Positions 1 through 11,915 of a DNA stretch of 64,000 nt are shown here, piece after piece (position 1 is the stretch's first letter; each line of letters opens with the position of its first letter). The translations under genes were made by a program, and so were the position numbers. The notes beneath the pieces were generated by a model, which did not search any database, was not told where the DNA came from, and worked only from the letters and a program-made list of their open reading frames with translations. Source of the DNA: CAXTEJ01 sp964243295 (lineage in GTDB: Bacteria; Actinomycetota; Actinomycetes; Actinomycetales; Angustibacteraceae); assembly GCA_964243295.1 (NCBI GenBank), contig CAXTEJ010000012.1, positions 14,051 through 78,050 on the forward strand, read 5' to 3'.

Positions 1-2072
1 GCGTCGCTCGACGTCCGGACCGACCAGCTGAAGTCGCCGCCGCGGAAGGCGATGGCGGTGCCCTTGCTGTCGGCCGACCGGCTGGCGCGGACCGCGACGT
101 TGGACACCGTGACCGGCTTGCCCGCGCGGTCCACCAGGCCGGTGGCGCGCAGCTTGACGTACTGGCCGGTCAGCCACGGCTGGGCCGGGGTGTAGACCCA
201 GCGCGTGGCCGAGGCCTGCCGCAGGGTGCCGGGGACGACCCTGCCGGCTCCGTCCACGACGGCGACCGACGACGGCGTCACGCCCGTGACCGCCTCGGTG
301 GCCGTCAGCTCCAGCGGCGTGCGGCCCACGAAGCCCGCGGGGGTCGTGATGGACAGCGCGGGCGCCGAGCGGTCGACCACGGCGACGGGGGAGATGGCGC
401 TCCAAGCGGTGACGCGGTCGCCCTCGTCCACGGGGCGCACCTGGAAGACGTACCCGCCCTCGGTCATGGCTGCGGACGGGACGACGAGCGAGGAGCGGCC
501 CGAGCGCAGGTCGGCTGACACGCGGTCGGTGCGCACGATGGTGGCTGTCCCGGAGTCGACGGAGGTGACGCGGACGTCGTAGGCCTTGGCCGCGCTGCGG
601 TCGACGGCCCCGGTGGTCCAGGTGGCGAGCAGGTGGGAGGCGGCCACGCCGAACGAATCGGGCGCCGCGGGGTTGACGGTGATCTGGGAGATCGGCTGCG
701 ACGCCGTGACGGGACCGCAGTCGCCGTCCCCGAGCTCGTCGTTGCCGACTCCGCACGCCTGGACGGCCCAGTACCGGGTGGTGGAGCCCAGCTGGGCGCT
801 GGAGACCGGGGTGAAGCTGGTGCCGAGGGTCTCGGCGGCGAAGTCGACCGACCCGATCTGGGGGTCACGCGAGAGGTAGAAGCGGTAGTACACGGCTCCG
901 GGCACGGACGCCCAGGCGAAGGTGGGGGTGGCCAGAACGCGCGAGGTCGACCTGGTGCTGAGCGGCGCGACCGACAGCCGCTCCGGGGCCGCGTCGACCT
1001 GACCGCCGTAGATGGACGGGAAGGTGAAGGAGCGCTGCTGCGACCAGCGCGAGCACTCGGGAGACACGATCGGCGCCGTGTGCGTCGTCGGCAGGATCAC
1101 CGTGACCTTCAACGTGACCGGGTCGACCTTGACGCCCGACCGCTGCCACGGACCGGTGCACGAGCCGGGGGAGGCCGGGAACGGGTTGGTGCGGTCGTCG
1201 ACCGTGCCGTCGCGGCCGCGGACGCGCCAGAAGTAGGTCTCGCCGTAGATGTAGGTGGTGTCGGGGATGTCCTCGGGCTTGACCGAGGGGGTCGGCGTCG
1301 GGGTCGGGGTGCTCGTCGGCGCCTGCGTCACGCCGGCGGACGGGGAGGCGCTGGGCTCGGCCGACGGCGTCGGGGTGGGGGTCGGCGTCGCAGCGTCAGC
1401 CGCCTTCTCCTCGTCGGCGGCCTCGCGCGTCAGGACGGTGTAGGCGCACGCCTCCTCGGTCGCCGGCGGATCGGCGAAGACCGTGCCGGCGCCGACGGCG
1501 ACGCCGTACGGGGTGAACGTGGTCTGCTGGGTGTAGCAGATGAAGCTGTCGTCCACGCTGTACCGCGGCGACAGGAACGGCACCTTGCTGACCTCGAGCT
1601 GGTAGAACGACGCGTCGGGGATGGCCGCCCACGACATCTGGGGCATCGGGCCGCCGGCCGACTCCTTTAGCACCGGGGCGTCCTCCCAGCCGCGCTCGAC
1701 GGTCGCGAGGGCCGACCAGGGGCCCTGCGTGGTGCCGGTGGTGGCGCGCACGCGCCAGACGTACTCACCGGTCGGCAGGCTGACGGGCACCGTCCAGCGC
1801 GGCACGGCGGTGGTCCCCTCGAGGACGGTGGCGACGTCGGGGTTCTCGTCGTCGAGCACCTGCACCTGGTAGCCGGTGGCGCCGTCGACCGGCGCCCACC
1901 GCAGCTCGAGGTCCTTGTGGGCCTGCGAGGCCGAGCTGGGTGACAGCGAGGTCGGCGCGACCCCCCCGACGGCGGCGGCCGTGCCGGGTGACAGCAGTGC
2001 CGTTCCCGTGACGGTCAGCGCGGCGCTCGCCCCGAGGGCGACCCACCACGACGTACGTCGGCTGGTGCTCAC
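1..2072 (-). CDS. Secreted fibronectin type III-like protein, C-terminus outside window
   Basis: The reading frame runs from a GTG at 2072 to the left edge with no stop, giving about 690 residues. It opens with a Sec-type signal: RR near residue 5, a hydrophobic stretch, then a cleavage region ending AAA around residue 35. Repeated beta-sandwich signatures follow (YQVQV, YVWRVRA, YYRFYLS, YVFQVRP), typical of fibronectin III folds. A Thr-Pro/Ser-Pro linker lies near residues 222-262, and an Ig-like segment (LSITTPAGFVGRTPLELTATE) near 590-610. Several paired cysteines fit an exported protein. It diverges from efp. The role is probably cell-surface or carbohydrate binding, but no catalytic motif is visible in the part seen, and the missing end could carry one. 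Confidence 0.75.
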   Translation of the reverse strand, partial: MSTSRRTSWWVALGASAALTVTGTALLSPGTAAAVGGVAPTSLSPSSASQAHKDLELRWAPVDGATGYQVQVLDDENPDVATVLEGTTAVPRWTVPVSLPTGEYVWRVRATTGTTQGPWSALATVERGWEDAPVLKESAGGPMPQMSWAAIPDASFYQLEVSKVPFLSPRYSVDDSFICYTQQTTFTPYGVAVGAGTVFADPPATEEACAYTVLTREAADEEKAADAATPTPTPTPSAEPSASPSAGVTQAPTSTPTPTPTPSVKPEDIPDTTYIYGETYFWRVRGRDGTVDDRTNPFPASPGSCTGPWQRSGVKVDPVTLKVTVILPTTHTAPIVSPECSRWSQQRSFTFPSIYGGQVDAAPERLSVAPLSTRSTSRVLATPTFAWASVPGAVYYRFYLSRDPQIGSVDFAAETLGTSFTPVSSAQLGSTTRYWAVQACGVGNDELGDGDCGPVTASQPISQITVNPAAPDSFGVAASHLLATWTTGAVDRSAAKAYDVRVTSVDSGTATIVRTDRVSADLRSGRSSLVVPSAAMTEGGYVFQVRPVDEGDRVTAWSAISPVAVVDRSAPALSITTPAGFVGRTPLELTATEAVTGVTPSSVAVVDGAGRVVPGTLRQASATRWVYTPAQPWLTGQYVKLRATGLVDRAGKPVTVSNVAVRASRSADSKGTAIAFRGGDFSWSVRTSSD

Positions 2073-2197
2073 TCGCTGCTCCCCTTGCGTCGGTCGGTCG
2101 GGCACACACGTGCCCCGCTGCCGCTTCCATCGGCACCCCCCGGACGCACTTGAGCGCTGCCGCCCGCTCGGCCGATCGGGTGAGGCGGGCCGCCCGG

Positions 2198-2203
2198 TAG
2201 ACT
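2198..2203 (+). promoter_or_regulatory. Putative -10 box for efp (TAGACT)
   Basis: TAGACT fits the TANNNT pattern seen before many genes here. It would give a leader of roughly 65-70 bases before the efp GTG. No convincing -35 box is visible, so the call rests on the hexamer and its position. Confidence 0.4.
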
Positions 2204-2277
2204 CGACGCCGAACCCGTGCCTCGTGCGCGGCTGCAGCGCGCCCTCGGGCGCCCACGACGAGCGAAAGAGCTACCCG

Positions 2278-2838
2278 GTGGCCTCGACGAACGACCTCAA
2301 GAACGGCCTCGTGCTGAACATCGACAACCAGCTGTGGTCGGTCGTGGAGTTCCAGCACGTCAAGCCCGGCAAGGGCCCGGCGTTCGTGCGCACCAAGCTC
2401 AAGGCGGTGCTGTCGGGCAAGGTCGTCGACCGCACGTTCAACGCCGGCACCAAGGTCGAGACGGCCAACGTCGACAAGCGCGACATGACCTACCTGTACA
2501 AGGACAGCGACGACTTCGTGTTCATGGACACCTCGACCTACGACCAGCTGCACGTCCCGGCTGCGACGGTGGGCCCCGCCGCCAACTTCATGCTGGAGAA
2601 CCAGGACGCGGTCGTCGCCATGCACGACGGCCTGCCGCTGTACGTCGAGCTGCCCACGTCCGTCGTCCTCACGATCACCTACACCGAGCCGGGCCTGCAG
2701 GGCGACCGCTCGACCGGCGGCACCAAGCCCGCGACGGTCGAGACCGGCTACGAGATCGCGGTGCCGCTGTTCCTCGAGACCGGCACCAAGGTCAAGGTCG
2801 ACACCCGCACGGGCGACTACCTCGGCCGGGTCAGCTGA
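2278..2838 (+). CDS. efp: Translation elongation factor P
   Basis: EF-P relieves ribosome stalling at proline runs. The 186-residue protein has the family's normal length and starts at GTG 2278 (read as MASTNDLKNG); upstream in-frame codons are not conserved. The three beta domains are intact and it ends in the usual GDYLGRVS. The loop that reaches the peptidyl-transferase centre reads PGKGP (residues 30-34, Lys32). That is the proline-flanked form known from actinobacterial EF-Ps that work without lysine modification, so no modification enzyme is implied. nusB starts 6 bases downstream and is probably co-transcribed. Confidence 0.97.
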   Translation: MASTNDLKNGLVLNIDNQLWSVVEFQHVKPGKGPAFVRTKLKAVLSGKVVDRTFNAGTKVETANVDKRDMTYLYKDSDDFVFMDTSTYDQLHVPAATVGPAANFMLENQDAVVAMHDGLPLYVELPTSVVLTITYTEPGLQGDRSTGGTKPATVETGYEIAVPLFLETGTKVKVDTRTGDYLGRVS

Positions 2839-2843
2839 CCGGC

Positions 2844-3350
2844 GTGACGGACCTGACCGGCGACGGGACGTCGGGCGAGCGGCTCACCTCCGGCGAGCGC
2901 TTCGTCGCCGGCGACCACCGCTCCGAGCGCCGCGTCGGTGCCCGCAGCAAGGCGCGCAAGCGGGCGCTCGACGTCCTGTTCGAGGCCGACCAGCGTGAGC
3001 TGTCGGCGCTCGAGGTCCTCGCGGCGCGCGAGGCCGCCCAGACCCCCGCGACACCGATGAACCCCTACACCGGCGCGGCGGTGCGCGGGGTCGTCGAGCA
3101 CCGCGAGCGCATCGACGAGCTGATCTCGACGTACGCGCAGGGCTGGACGCTCGCCCGCATGCCGGCCGTCGACCGCGCGCTGCTGCGCCTCGGCGCGTGG
3201 GAGGTGCTCTACAGCGACGAGGTGCCCGACGCGGTCGCCGTCGACGAGGCGATCGAGCTGGCCCGCACGCTGTCGACCGACGAGTCGCCCAGCTTCGTCG
3301 CCGGGCTGCTGGGCCGGATCATCGACCTGAAGCCCACGCTCGCGCCGTAG
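2844..3350 (+). CDS. nusB: Transcription antitermination factor NusB
   Basis: NusB forms part of the Nus complex that supports rRNA transcription. From GTG 2844 it is 168 residues. The all-helical NusB domain fills about residues 35-165, with conserved blocks KARKRALDVLFEADQRE, MPAVDRALLRLGAWE, VAVDEAIELA and SPSFVAGLLGRI. About 30 residues (TDLTGDGTSGERLTSGERF) precede the usual start; no start codon lies nearer the domain in frame, so the extension looks genuine. It follows efp by 6 bases and converges on bldD with a 14-base gap. Confidence 0.95.
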   Translation: MTDLTGDGTSGERLTSGERFVAGDHRSERRVGARSKARKRALDVLFEADQRELSALEVLAAREAAQTPATPMNPYTGAAVRGVVEHRERIDELISTYAQGWTLARMPAVDRALLRLGAWEVLYSDEVPDAVAVDEAIELARTLSTDESPSFVAGLLGRIIDLKPTLAP

Positions 3351-3364
3351 TCACTGGCTACCGC

Positions 3365-3871
3365 TCACTGCAGGTCGCGCGAGCCGTCGACGGCGCGGCG
3401 GGCGTCGGGGTCGAGCACGCCCCAGCTGATGAGCTCTTCGGCGAGCGCAGCCGGCGGCATGTCGTAGATGACCGCCAGCGTGCGCAGGTCGTCCTGGCGG
3501 ATCGAGAGCACCTTGCCGTTGTAGTCGCCGCGCTGGCTCTGGATGGTCGCCGCGTAGCGCGCCAGCGGCCCGGCGCGCTCGGCCGGCACCGAGCCGAGCC
3601 GCTCGAGGTCCATGACCAGGCGCGGCGGGGTGTCGACGGGGGAGGGCGCTCCAGCGTCCGGCAGCAGCGCCGACACGGGCACCCCGTAGAAGTCGGCGAG
3701 CTCGGCGAGCCGCTGCACGGTCACCGCGCGGTCACCCCGTTCGTAGGATCCGACCACGACCGCCTTCCACCTGCCGTCGGAGCGCTCCTCGACGCCGTGC
3801 AGGGACAGACCCTGCTGCGTGCGGATGGCTCGCAGTCGCAGCCCCAGCGACCGTGCGTAGTCCGACGACAT
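3365..3871 (-). CDS. bldD: Developmental master regulator BldD (c-di-GMP-responsive)
   Basis: BldD represses developmental genes in Streptomyces and dimerises on cyclic di-GMP. The chosen start, ATG 3871, follows GAGAGG at 7 bases; a GTG 18 bases upstream lacks such a site. The 168-residue protein has an N-terminal XRE-type helix-turn-helix (about residues 8-65) and a C-terminal domain carrying RGD at 114-116 and RQDD at 125-128. This matches the RXD-X8-RXXD cyclic-di-GMP signature, including the numbering reported for the Streptomyces protein. A GTnAC-N5-GTnAC site upstream suggests autoregulation. It is divergent from pyrR. Confidence 0.95.
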   Translation of the reverse strand: MSSDYARSLGLRLRAIRTQQGLSLHGVEERSDGRWKAVVVGSYERGDRAVTVQRLAELADFYGVPVSALLPDAGAPSPVDTPPRLVMDLERLGSVPAERAGPLARYAATIQSQRGDYNGKVLSIRQDDLRTLAVIYDMPPAALAEELISWGVLDPDARRAVDGSRDLQ

Positions 3872-3931
3872 GGTGAAACCTCTCGACACGTGGGTAGCGG
3901 CCCCGAAATCTGCTGACCGACAGTGGTTATG

Positions 3932-3946
3932 GTCACTCAGCGTTAC
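3932..3946. promoter_or_regulatory. Candidate BldD box in the bldD promoter
   Basis: GTCAC-TCAGC-GTTAC gives two GTnAC half-sites five bases apart, a 15-base arrangement like the published BldD box. It lies about 60 bases upstream of the bldD start and, read on the minus strand, beside a CATAAC that could be a -10 box. Autoregulation is known for BldD in Streptomyces; here it is inferred. Confidence 0.5.
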
Positions 3947-4009
3947 TGCAAGGTCAAGCGGAACTCAGGCGAAGTTGCGCCGAACGAGCGGCTGATATCG
4001 TCCTGCGTG

Positions 4010-4050
4010 ACGTCCTTTAACGACCCGTCCCGTGAGGCGGGGAAGGAGCT
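4010..4050 (+). promoter_or_regulatory. PyrR-binding RNA element in the pyr leader
   Basis: The leader contains GTCCCGTGAGGCG (4027-4039), close to the UCCNGNGAGGY core that PyrR binds in other bacteria. CCCG and CGGG arms close a short hairpin around it. The pyrR ribosome-binding site GGAAGGAG (4041-4048) directly adjoins the 3' arm, so PyrR-UMP binding would be expected to mask translation initiation, as described for mycobacteria, rather than terminate transcription. No terminator hairpin with a U-run is visible. Confidence 0.7.
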
Positions 4051-4057
4051 CGATGCC

Positions 4058-4678
4058 ATGGCGCGCGCCCGGACGGTGCTGCAGGGCCCGGAGATCTCGC
4101 GGGTGCTCACGCGCATGGCCCACGAGCTGCTCGAGCGCAACAAGGGCCCGCAGGGCCTGGTGCTGCTCGGCATCCCGACCCGCGGCGTCGCCCTCGCCCA
4201 CCGGCTCGCGACGCGCATCGCGGAGGTCGAGGGCACGCAGGTGCCCGTCGGCGCGATCGACGTGACGATGTACCGCGACGACCTGCGCCGTCACCCGGTG
4301 CGCACCCTCGAGCGCACCGACATCCCGCCGGGGGGTGTCGACGGCGGCACGGTCGTGCTCGTCGACGACGTGCTGTTCTCCGGGCGCACCGTGCGCGCAG
4401 CCCTCGACGCCCTGTCGGACGTCGGCCGGCCCCGAGCCGTGCGGCTGGCCGTGCTCGTCGACCGGGGCCATCGCGAGCTGCCCATCCGCGCCGACCACGT
4501 CGGCAAGAACCTGCCGACCTCGCACAGCGAGCGCGTCAGCGTGCTGCTGCGCGAGCACGACGGCCGCGACGAGGTGCTGATCACCCAGGGCGACCCACCA
4601 GCCGACTCACCAGCTGACCGGCCAGCTGACCCGTCAGCTGACGAGGCGCCGGGCGACGGCACGCCGGTGGGCGGCTGA
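4058..4678 (+). CDS. pyrR: PyrR, pyrimidine operon RNA-binding regulator / uracil phosphoribosyltransferase
   Basis: PyrR senses UMP and PRPP and binds pyr mRNA. The ATG at 4058 sits 9 bases after GGAAGGAG and gives 206 residues. The PRPP loop VVLVDDVLFSGRT is at about 99-111, and the RNA-binding region around YRDDL (72-76) and the DR near 135 is conserved. The last 25 residues are an added low-complexity tail rich in Pro-Ala-Asp, encoded by imperfect CAGCTGAC repeats (4600-4645). It is first gene of the operon and its TGA overlaps the pyrB ATG by one base. A longer in-frame ORF from 3923 is less likely. Confidence 0.95.
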   Translation: MARARTVLQGPEISRVLTRMAHELLERNKGPQGLVLLGIPTRGVALAHRLATRIAEVEGTQVPVGAIDVTMYRDDLRRHPVRTLERTDIPPGGVDGGTVVLVDDVLFSGRTVRAALDALSDVGRPRAVRLAVLVDRGHRELPIRADHVGKNLPTSHSERVSVLLREHDGRDEVLITQGDPPADSPADRPADPSADEAPGDGTPVGG

Positions 4679-5655
4679 TGCGCCACCTGCTGTCGGCCGC
4701 CGACCTCGACCGCGAGGGTGCCCTGCGCGTGCTCGACACCGCCGAGCAGCTGGCCGCGACCCAGCACCGGCAGATCAAGAAGCTGCCGACGCTGCGGGGG
4801 CGCACGGTGGTGAACCTGTTCTTCGAGGACTCCACCCGCACCCGGATCTCCTTCGAGGCCGCCGCCAAGCGGCTGTCGGCCGACGTCATCAACTTCTCGG
4901 CCAAGGGCTCGAGCGTCAGCAAGGGCGAGAGCCTCAAGGACACCGCGCTCACGCTGCAGGCCATGGGCGCCGACGCCGTCGTGATCCGCCACGGCGCGAG
5001 CGGTGCGCCCCACCGGCTCGCCGCGTCGGGCTGGGTCGACGGCGCGGTCGTCAACGCCGGCGACGGCACCCACGAGCACCCCACGCAGGCGCTGCTGGAC
5101 GCGTTCACGATGCGTCACCACCTGGTCGGTGGCGCCCGGCCCGGCGCCGCCGCGGGGCAGGACCTCGCCGGTCGCCGGGTCACGATCGTCGGCGACGTGC
5201 TGCACAGCCGCGTGGCCCGCAGCAACGTGCTGCTGCTGCACACCCTCGGCGCCCACGTCACGCTCGTCGCGCCCCCGACCCTGCTGCCGGTGGGCGTCGA
5301 CGCGTGGCCGTGCGCGACGTCGTACGACCTGGATGCGAGCCTCGCCGGCGCCGACGCGGTCATGATGCTGCGGGTGCAGGCCGAGCGCATGAACGCCGCC
5401 TACTTCCCGTCGGCCCGCGAGTACTCCCGGCGGTTCGGCCTCGACGCGCGGCGGCTGCGGCTGCTGCCCGAGCACGCGATCGTCATGCACCCGGGGCCGA
5501 TGAACCGCGGTCTCGAGATCTCCGCCGACGCCGCCGACAGCGCCCGCTCGACCATCGTCGAGCAGGTGGCCAACGGCGTCTCGGTGCGGATGGCCGTGCT
5601 CTACCTACTGCTCGCGGGCAGCCACGACGACGCCACCACCGAGAGGGCTCCGTGA
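4678..5655 (+). CDS. pyrB: Aspartate carbamoyltransferase catalytic subunit
   Basis: This enzyme joins carbamoyl phosphate and aspartate to give carbamoyl aspartate, the committed step of pyrimidine synthesis. The 325-residue protein has the carbamoyl-phosphate loop FFEDSTRTR (about 48-56), the second-site loop around KGESLKDT (about 81-88), HPTQALLD (about 135-142) and HPGPMNRG near the C-terminus, which binds aspartate. The ATG overlaps the pyrR stop (TGATG). No pyrI regulatory subunit is in the operon, so control is likely through PyrR. Confidence 0.97.
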   Translation: MRHLLSAADLDREGALRVLDTAEQLAATQHRQIKKLPTLRGRTVVNLFFEDSTRTRISFEAAAKRLSADVINFSAKGSSVSKGESLKDTALTLQAMGADAVVIRHGASGAPHRLAASGWVDGAVVNAGDGTHEHPTQALLDAFTMRHHLVGGARPGAAAGQDLAGRRVTIVGDVLHSRVARSNVLLLHTLGAHVTLVAPPTLLPVGVDAWPCATSYDLDASLAGADAVMMLRVQAERMNAAYFPSAREYSRRFGLDARRLRLLPEHAIVMHPGPMNRGLEISADAADSARSTIVEQVANGVSVRMAVLYLLLAGSHDDATTERAP

Positions 5656-6962
5656 TGACGACGACCACCTACCTGCTGCGCGCCGTGCGCCCGCTCGGCG
5701 GCGACCCCACCGACCTGCTGCTGCGTGACGGTGCCGTCGCCGAGACCGGCCGCGGGCTGGACGCCGGCGGCGCGGTCGTCGTCGACGGCGACGGGCTCGT
5801 GGCGCTGCCCGGGCTGGTCGACCTCCACACCCACCTGCGCGAGCCGGGCCGCGAGGACGCCGAGACCGTGGCGTCCGGCACGCGAGCCGCGGCGGCCGGC
5901 GGCTTCACGGCCGTGCACGCGATGGCCAACACCGACCCCGTGGCCGACACCGCGGGCGTCGTGGAGCAGGTGTGGCGGCTCGGCCGCGAGGCCGGCTGGG
6001 TCGACGTGCACCCCGTCGGTGCCGTGACCGTCGGCCTGGGCGGCGAGCGGCTGGCCGAGCTCGGCGCGATGGCCGACTCCGCGGCGCGGGTGCGGGTGTT
6101 CAGTGACGACGGGCACTGCGTCGACGACGCGGTGCTGATGCGCCGGGCGCTCGAGTACGTCAAGGCCTTCGACGGCGTGGTGGCCCAGCACGCGCAGGAG
6201 CCGCGGCTCACCCAGGGCGCGCAGATGCACGAGGGCGACCTGTCCGGCGTGCTCGGGCTCACCGGCTGGCCGGCGGTCGCCGAGGAGGCGGTCATCGCCC
6301 GCGACGTGCTGCTCGCCCAGCACGTCGGGTCGCGGCTGCACGTGTGCCACGTCTCCACCGCCGGCTCGGTCGAGATCCTGCGCTGGGCCAAGGGTCGCGG
6401 CGTCGACGTCACCGCGGAGGTGACTCCCCACCACCTGCTGCTGACCCACGAGCTGGTGCGCACCTACGACCCCCGCTACAAGGTCAACCCGCCGCTGCGG
6501 GCTGCCGAGGACGTGCAGGCCCTGCGCGCCGCGCTCGCCGACGGCACGATCGACGCGGTCGCCACCGACCACGCCCCGCACCCCGGCGAGGACAAGGACT
6601 GCGAGTGGTCGGCGGCGGCCATGGGCATGACCGGGCTGGAGACCGCCCTGTCGGCGGTGCAGGAGGCCATGGTCGACACCGGCCTGCTCGACTGGGCCGG
6701 CGTCGCCGACCGGATGTCGGTGCGTCCGGCCCGCATCGGGCGCCTCGCCGCCCACGGCCGGCCTCTCGCCGTGGGCGAGCCCGCCTCCCTGACGCTCGTC
6801 GACCCGGCCGCGCGCTGGGAGGCCGACCCGGCCGCGATGGCGACGGCCAGCCGCAACACCCCCTTCGCCGGCCGCCAGATGCACGGCCGCGTGGTCGCGA
6901 CCTTCCTGCGCGGCCGCGCCACGCTCCTCGGGGGCGCCCTGCAGGACCCGGTGGGCGCCTGA
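5655..6962 (+). CDS. pyrC: Dihydroorotase (class I)
   Basis: Dihydroorotase closes carbamoyl aspartate to dihydroorotate. The ATG at 5655 overlaps the pyrB stop and gives 435 residues, normal for class I enzymes. The first metal-binding motif DLHTHLREPG lies at about 55-64. Later come AQHAQEP and CHVST with the metal histidines, and the catalytic Asp in ATDHAPH near 304. KVNPPLR and the Asn after the Thr in SRNTPFAG are also typical. Its last base pair overlaps the next gene's start, so translation is coupled along the operon. Confidence 0.96.
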   Translation: MTTTTYLLRAVRPLGGDPTDLLLRDGAVAETGRGLDAGGAVVVDGDGLVALPGLVDLHTHLREPGREDAETVASGTRAAAAGGFTAVHAMANTDPVADTAGVVEQVWRLGREAGWVDVHPVGAVTVGLGGERLAELGAMADSAARVRVFSDDGHCVDDAVLMRRALEYVKAFDGVVAQHAQEPRLTQGAQMHEGDLSGVLGLTGWPAVAEEAVIARDVLLAQHVGSRLHVCHVSTAGSVEILRWAKGRGVDVTAEVTPHHLLLTHELVRTYDPRYKVNPPLRAAEDVQALRAALADGTIDAVATDHAPHPGEDKDCEWSAAAMGMTGLETALSAVQEAMVDTGLLDWAGVADRMSVRPARIGRLAAHGRPLAVGEPASLTLVDPAARWEADPAAMATASRNTPFAGRQMHGRVVATFLRGRATLLGGALQDPVGA

Positions 6963-7501
6963 TGCGCGGGCTCGTCGTCGTCGTCCTGCTGCTGGTGCTG
7001 GCGGGCATCTACCTGCAGATGCGCCGGGGGTGGCAGCACCGCACCGAGCGGCAGGCCGACGTCCCCGCGCCGGCTGCGGCCCCCGAGCACCTGCTCGCGC
7101 GCGCCGACGACGGGGTCGAGGCGACCTACGTGTCGACGACGTCCGCCGCCGACTGGCTCGACCGCATCACCGTGCACGGTCTCGGTGTGCGCAGCGCCGC
7201 GCGGGTGCTGGTCGACGCCGCGGGTGTGCTCGTCGCCCGCGCCGGCGCGCCCGACGTCTTCGTGCCCGCCGCCGCCCTGCACGGGGTGGGGCGCGAGCGG
7301 TTCCGGGCCGGCAAGGCCGTCACCGGCGAGGGCCTGGTCGTCGTCGAGTGGTCGCTCGGCGACCGGCTCGTCGCCACCGCCGTCGCGCCGCGCCACGACG
7401 CCGACCGCGACGGCCTGGTCGCCGCCGTGACGGCGCTGATCCCCTCCACCGACACCTCCACCGGCACGTCCACCGGCACCGACGAGAGCAGGCCGCAGTG
7501 A
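6962..7501 (+). CDS. Single-pass membrane protein in pyr operon, PH-like domain
   Basis: The 179-residue protein starts at ATG 6962, overlapping the pyrC stop. One strong N-terminal membrane segment (about residues 3-19) is followed by KR-rich sequence and a cytosolic beta-rich domain with the pattern VYVPAAAL-hGVGRERFRAGKAV, and a Ser-Thr-Gly tail (TDTSTGTSTGTD). A similarly placed membrane protein occurs between pyrC and carA in other actinobacteria (for example mycobacteria). Its function is unknown; position suggests a link to pyrimidine synthesis or merely a conserved hitchhiker. Confidence 0.8.
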   Translation: MRGLVVVVLLLVLAGIYLQMRRGWQHRTERQADVPAPAAAPEHLLARADDGVEATYVSTTSAADWLDRITVHGLGVRSAARVLVDAAGVLVARAGAPDVFVPAAALHGVGRERFRAGKAVTGEGLVVVEWSLGDRLVATAVAPRHDADRDGLVAAVTALIPSTDTSTGTSTGTDESRPQ

Positions 7502-8630
7502 CCCCCTCACCAGCCCCTGTCGACGCCGTCCTGGTGCTGGAGGACGGGCGCAGCTTCGCCGGTGAGTCCTACGGCGCGGTCGGCCGCACGGTCGGCGAGA
7601 TCGTCTTCAGCACCGGCATGACCGGCTACCAGGAGACGATCACCGACCCGAGCTACCACCGCCAGGTCGTGGTGCAGACCGCGCCCCACATCGGCAATAC
7701 CGGCGTCAACGACGAGGACGCCGAGTCGCGGCGCATCTGGGTCAGCGGCTATGTCGTGCGCGACCCGTCACCGCGCCCGTCGAGCTGGCGCTCGCTGCGC
7801 AGCCTGGACGACGAGCTGGCGACCCAGCAGGTCGTCGGCATCCAGGGCATCGACACGCGCGCCCTCACCCGCCACCTGCGCGAGCGCGGCGCCATGCGGG
7901 CCGGTATCTTCTCCGGACCGGACGCCGCGCGCGGCGCCGCCGAGCTGCTCGAGGTCGTGCGGGCCGCACCCGCCATGAGCGGCGCGCAGCTCGCCGAGGA
8001 GGTCTCGACCCACGACAGCTACGTGGTGGAGGCCCTGGGAGACAGGCGTTTCACCGTGGCGGCCGTCGACCTCGGCATCAAGACGATGACGCCGGTGCAG
8101 CTGGCTCGCCGCGGCATCGAGGTGCACGTGCTGCCCGCGACCGCCGGGCTCGACGACGTGCTCGCCACGGGCGCCGACGGGGTGTTCTTCTCCAACGGCC
8201 CGGGTGACCCCGCGACGGCGGCGCCCCAGGTCGCGCTGCTGCAGCAGGTTCTCGACCGCAGCCTGCCGTTCTTCGGCATCTGCTTCGGCAACCAGCTGCT
8301 CGGCCGCGCCCTCGAGCTCGGCACCTACAAGCTCGGGTACGGCCACCGCGGCATCAACCAGCCGGTGCTCGACCGGCGCACCGGCAAGGTCGAGGTCACG
8401 GCCCACAACCACGGCTTCGCGGTCGACGCGCCGCTGGACGGTCCGACGTCCACCCCGTTCGGTGCCGCGGAGGTCAGCCACGTCTGCCTCAACGACGACG
8501 TCGTGGAGGGCCTGCGGCTGCTCGACCGGTCCGCCTTCTCGGTGCAGTACCACCCGGAGGCGGCGGCCGGGCCGCACGACGCCGGCCACCTGTTCGACCG
8601 GTTCACCGACCTGATGGAGGGCGACCGCTG

Positions 8631-8631
<1 letters not shown>
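7498..8631 (+). CDS. carA: Carbamoyl phosphate synthase small subunit (glutamine amidotransferase)
   Basis: CarA hydrolyses glutamine and passes ammonia to CarB. The GTG at 7498 overlaps the upstream TGA (GTGA) and gives 377 residues. The N-terminal CPSase domain is followed by a class I amidotransferase domain: FSNGPGDP near 233, nucleophile Cys262 in PFFGICFGNQL, and the His/Glu pair in QYHPEA near 352-354. The longer in-frame ORF from 7030 overlaps the preceding gene and is not needed. The stop overlaps the carB ATG. Confidence 0.97.

Positions 8632-11911
<3,280 letters not shown>

Positions 11912-11915
<4 letters not shown>

Noticed and set aside
633..1670. 345-codon plus-strand ORF at the left end
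   Set aside because: Gly/Arg-rich shadow of the minus-strand fibronectin-III gene, which has a signal peptide and domain pattern.
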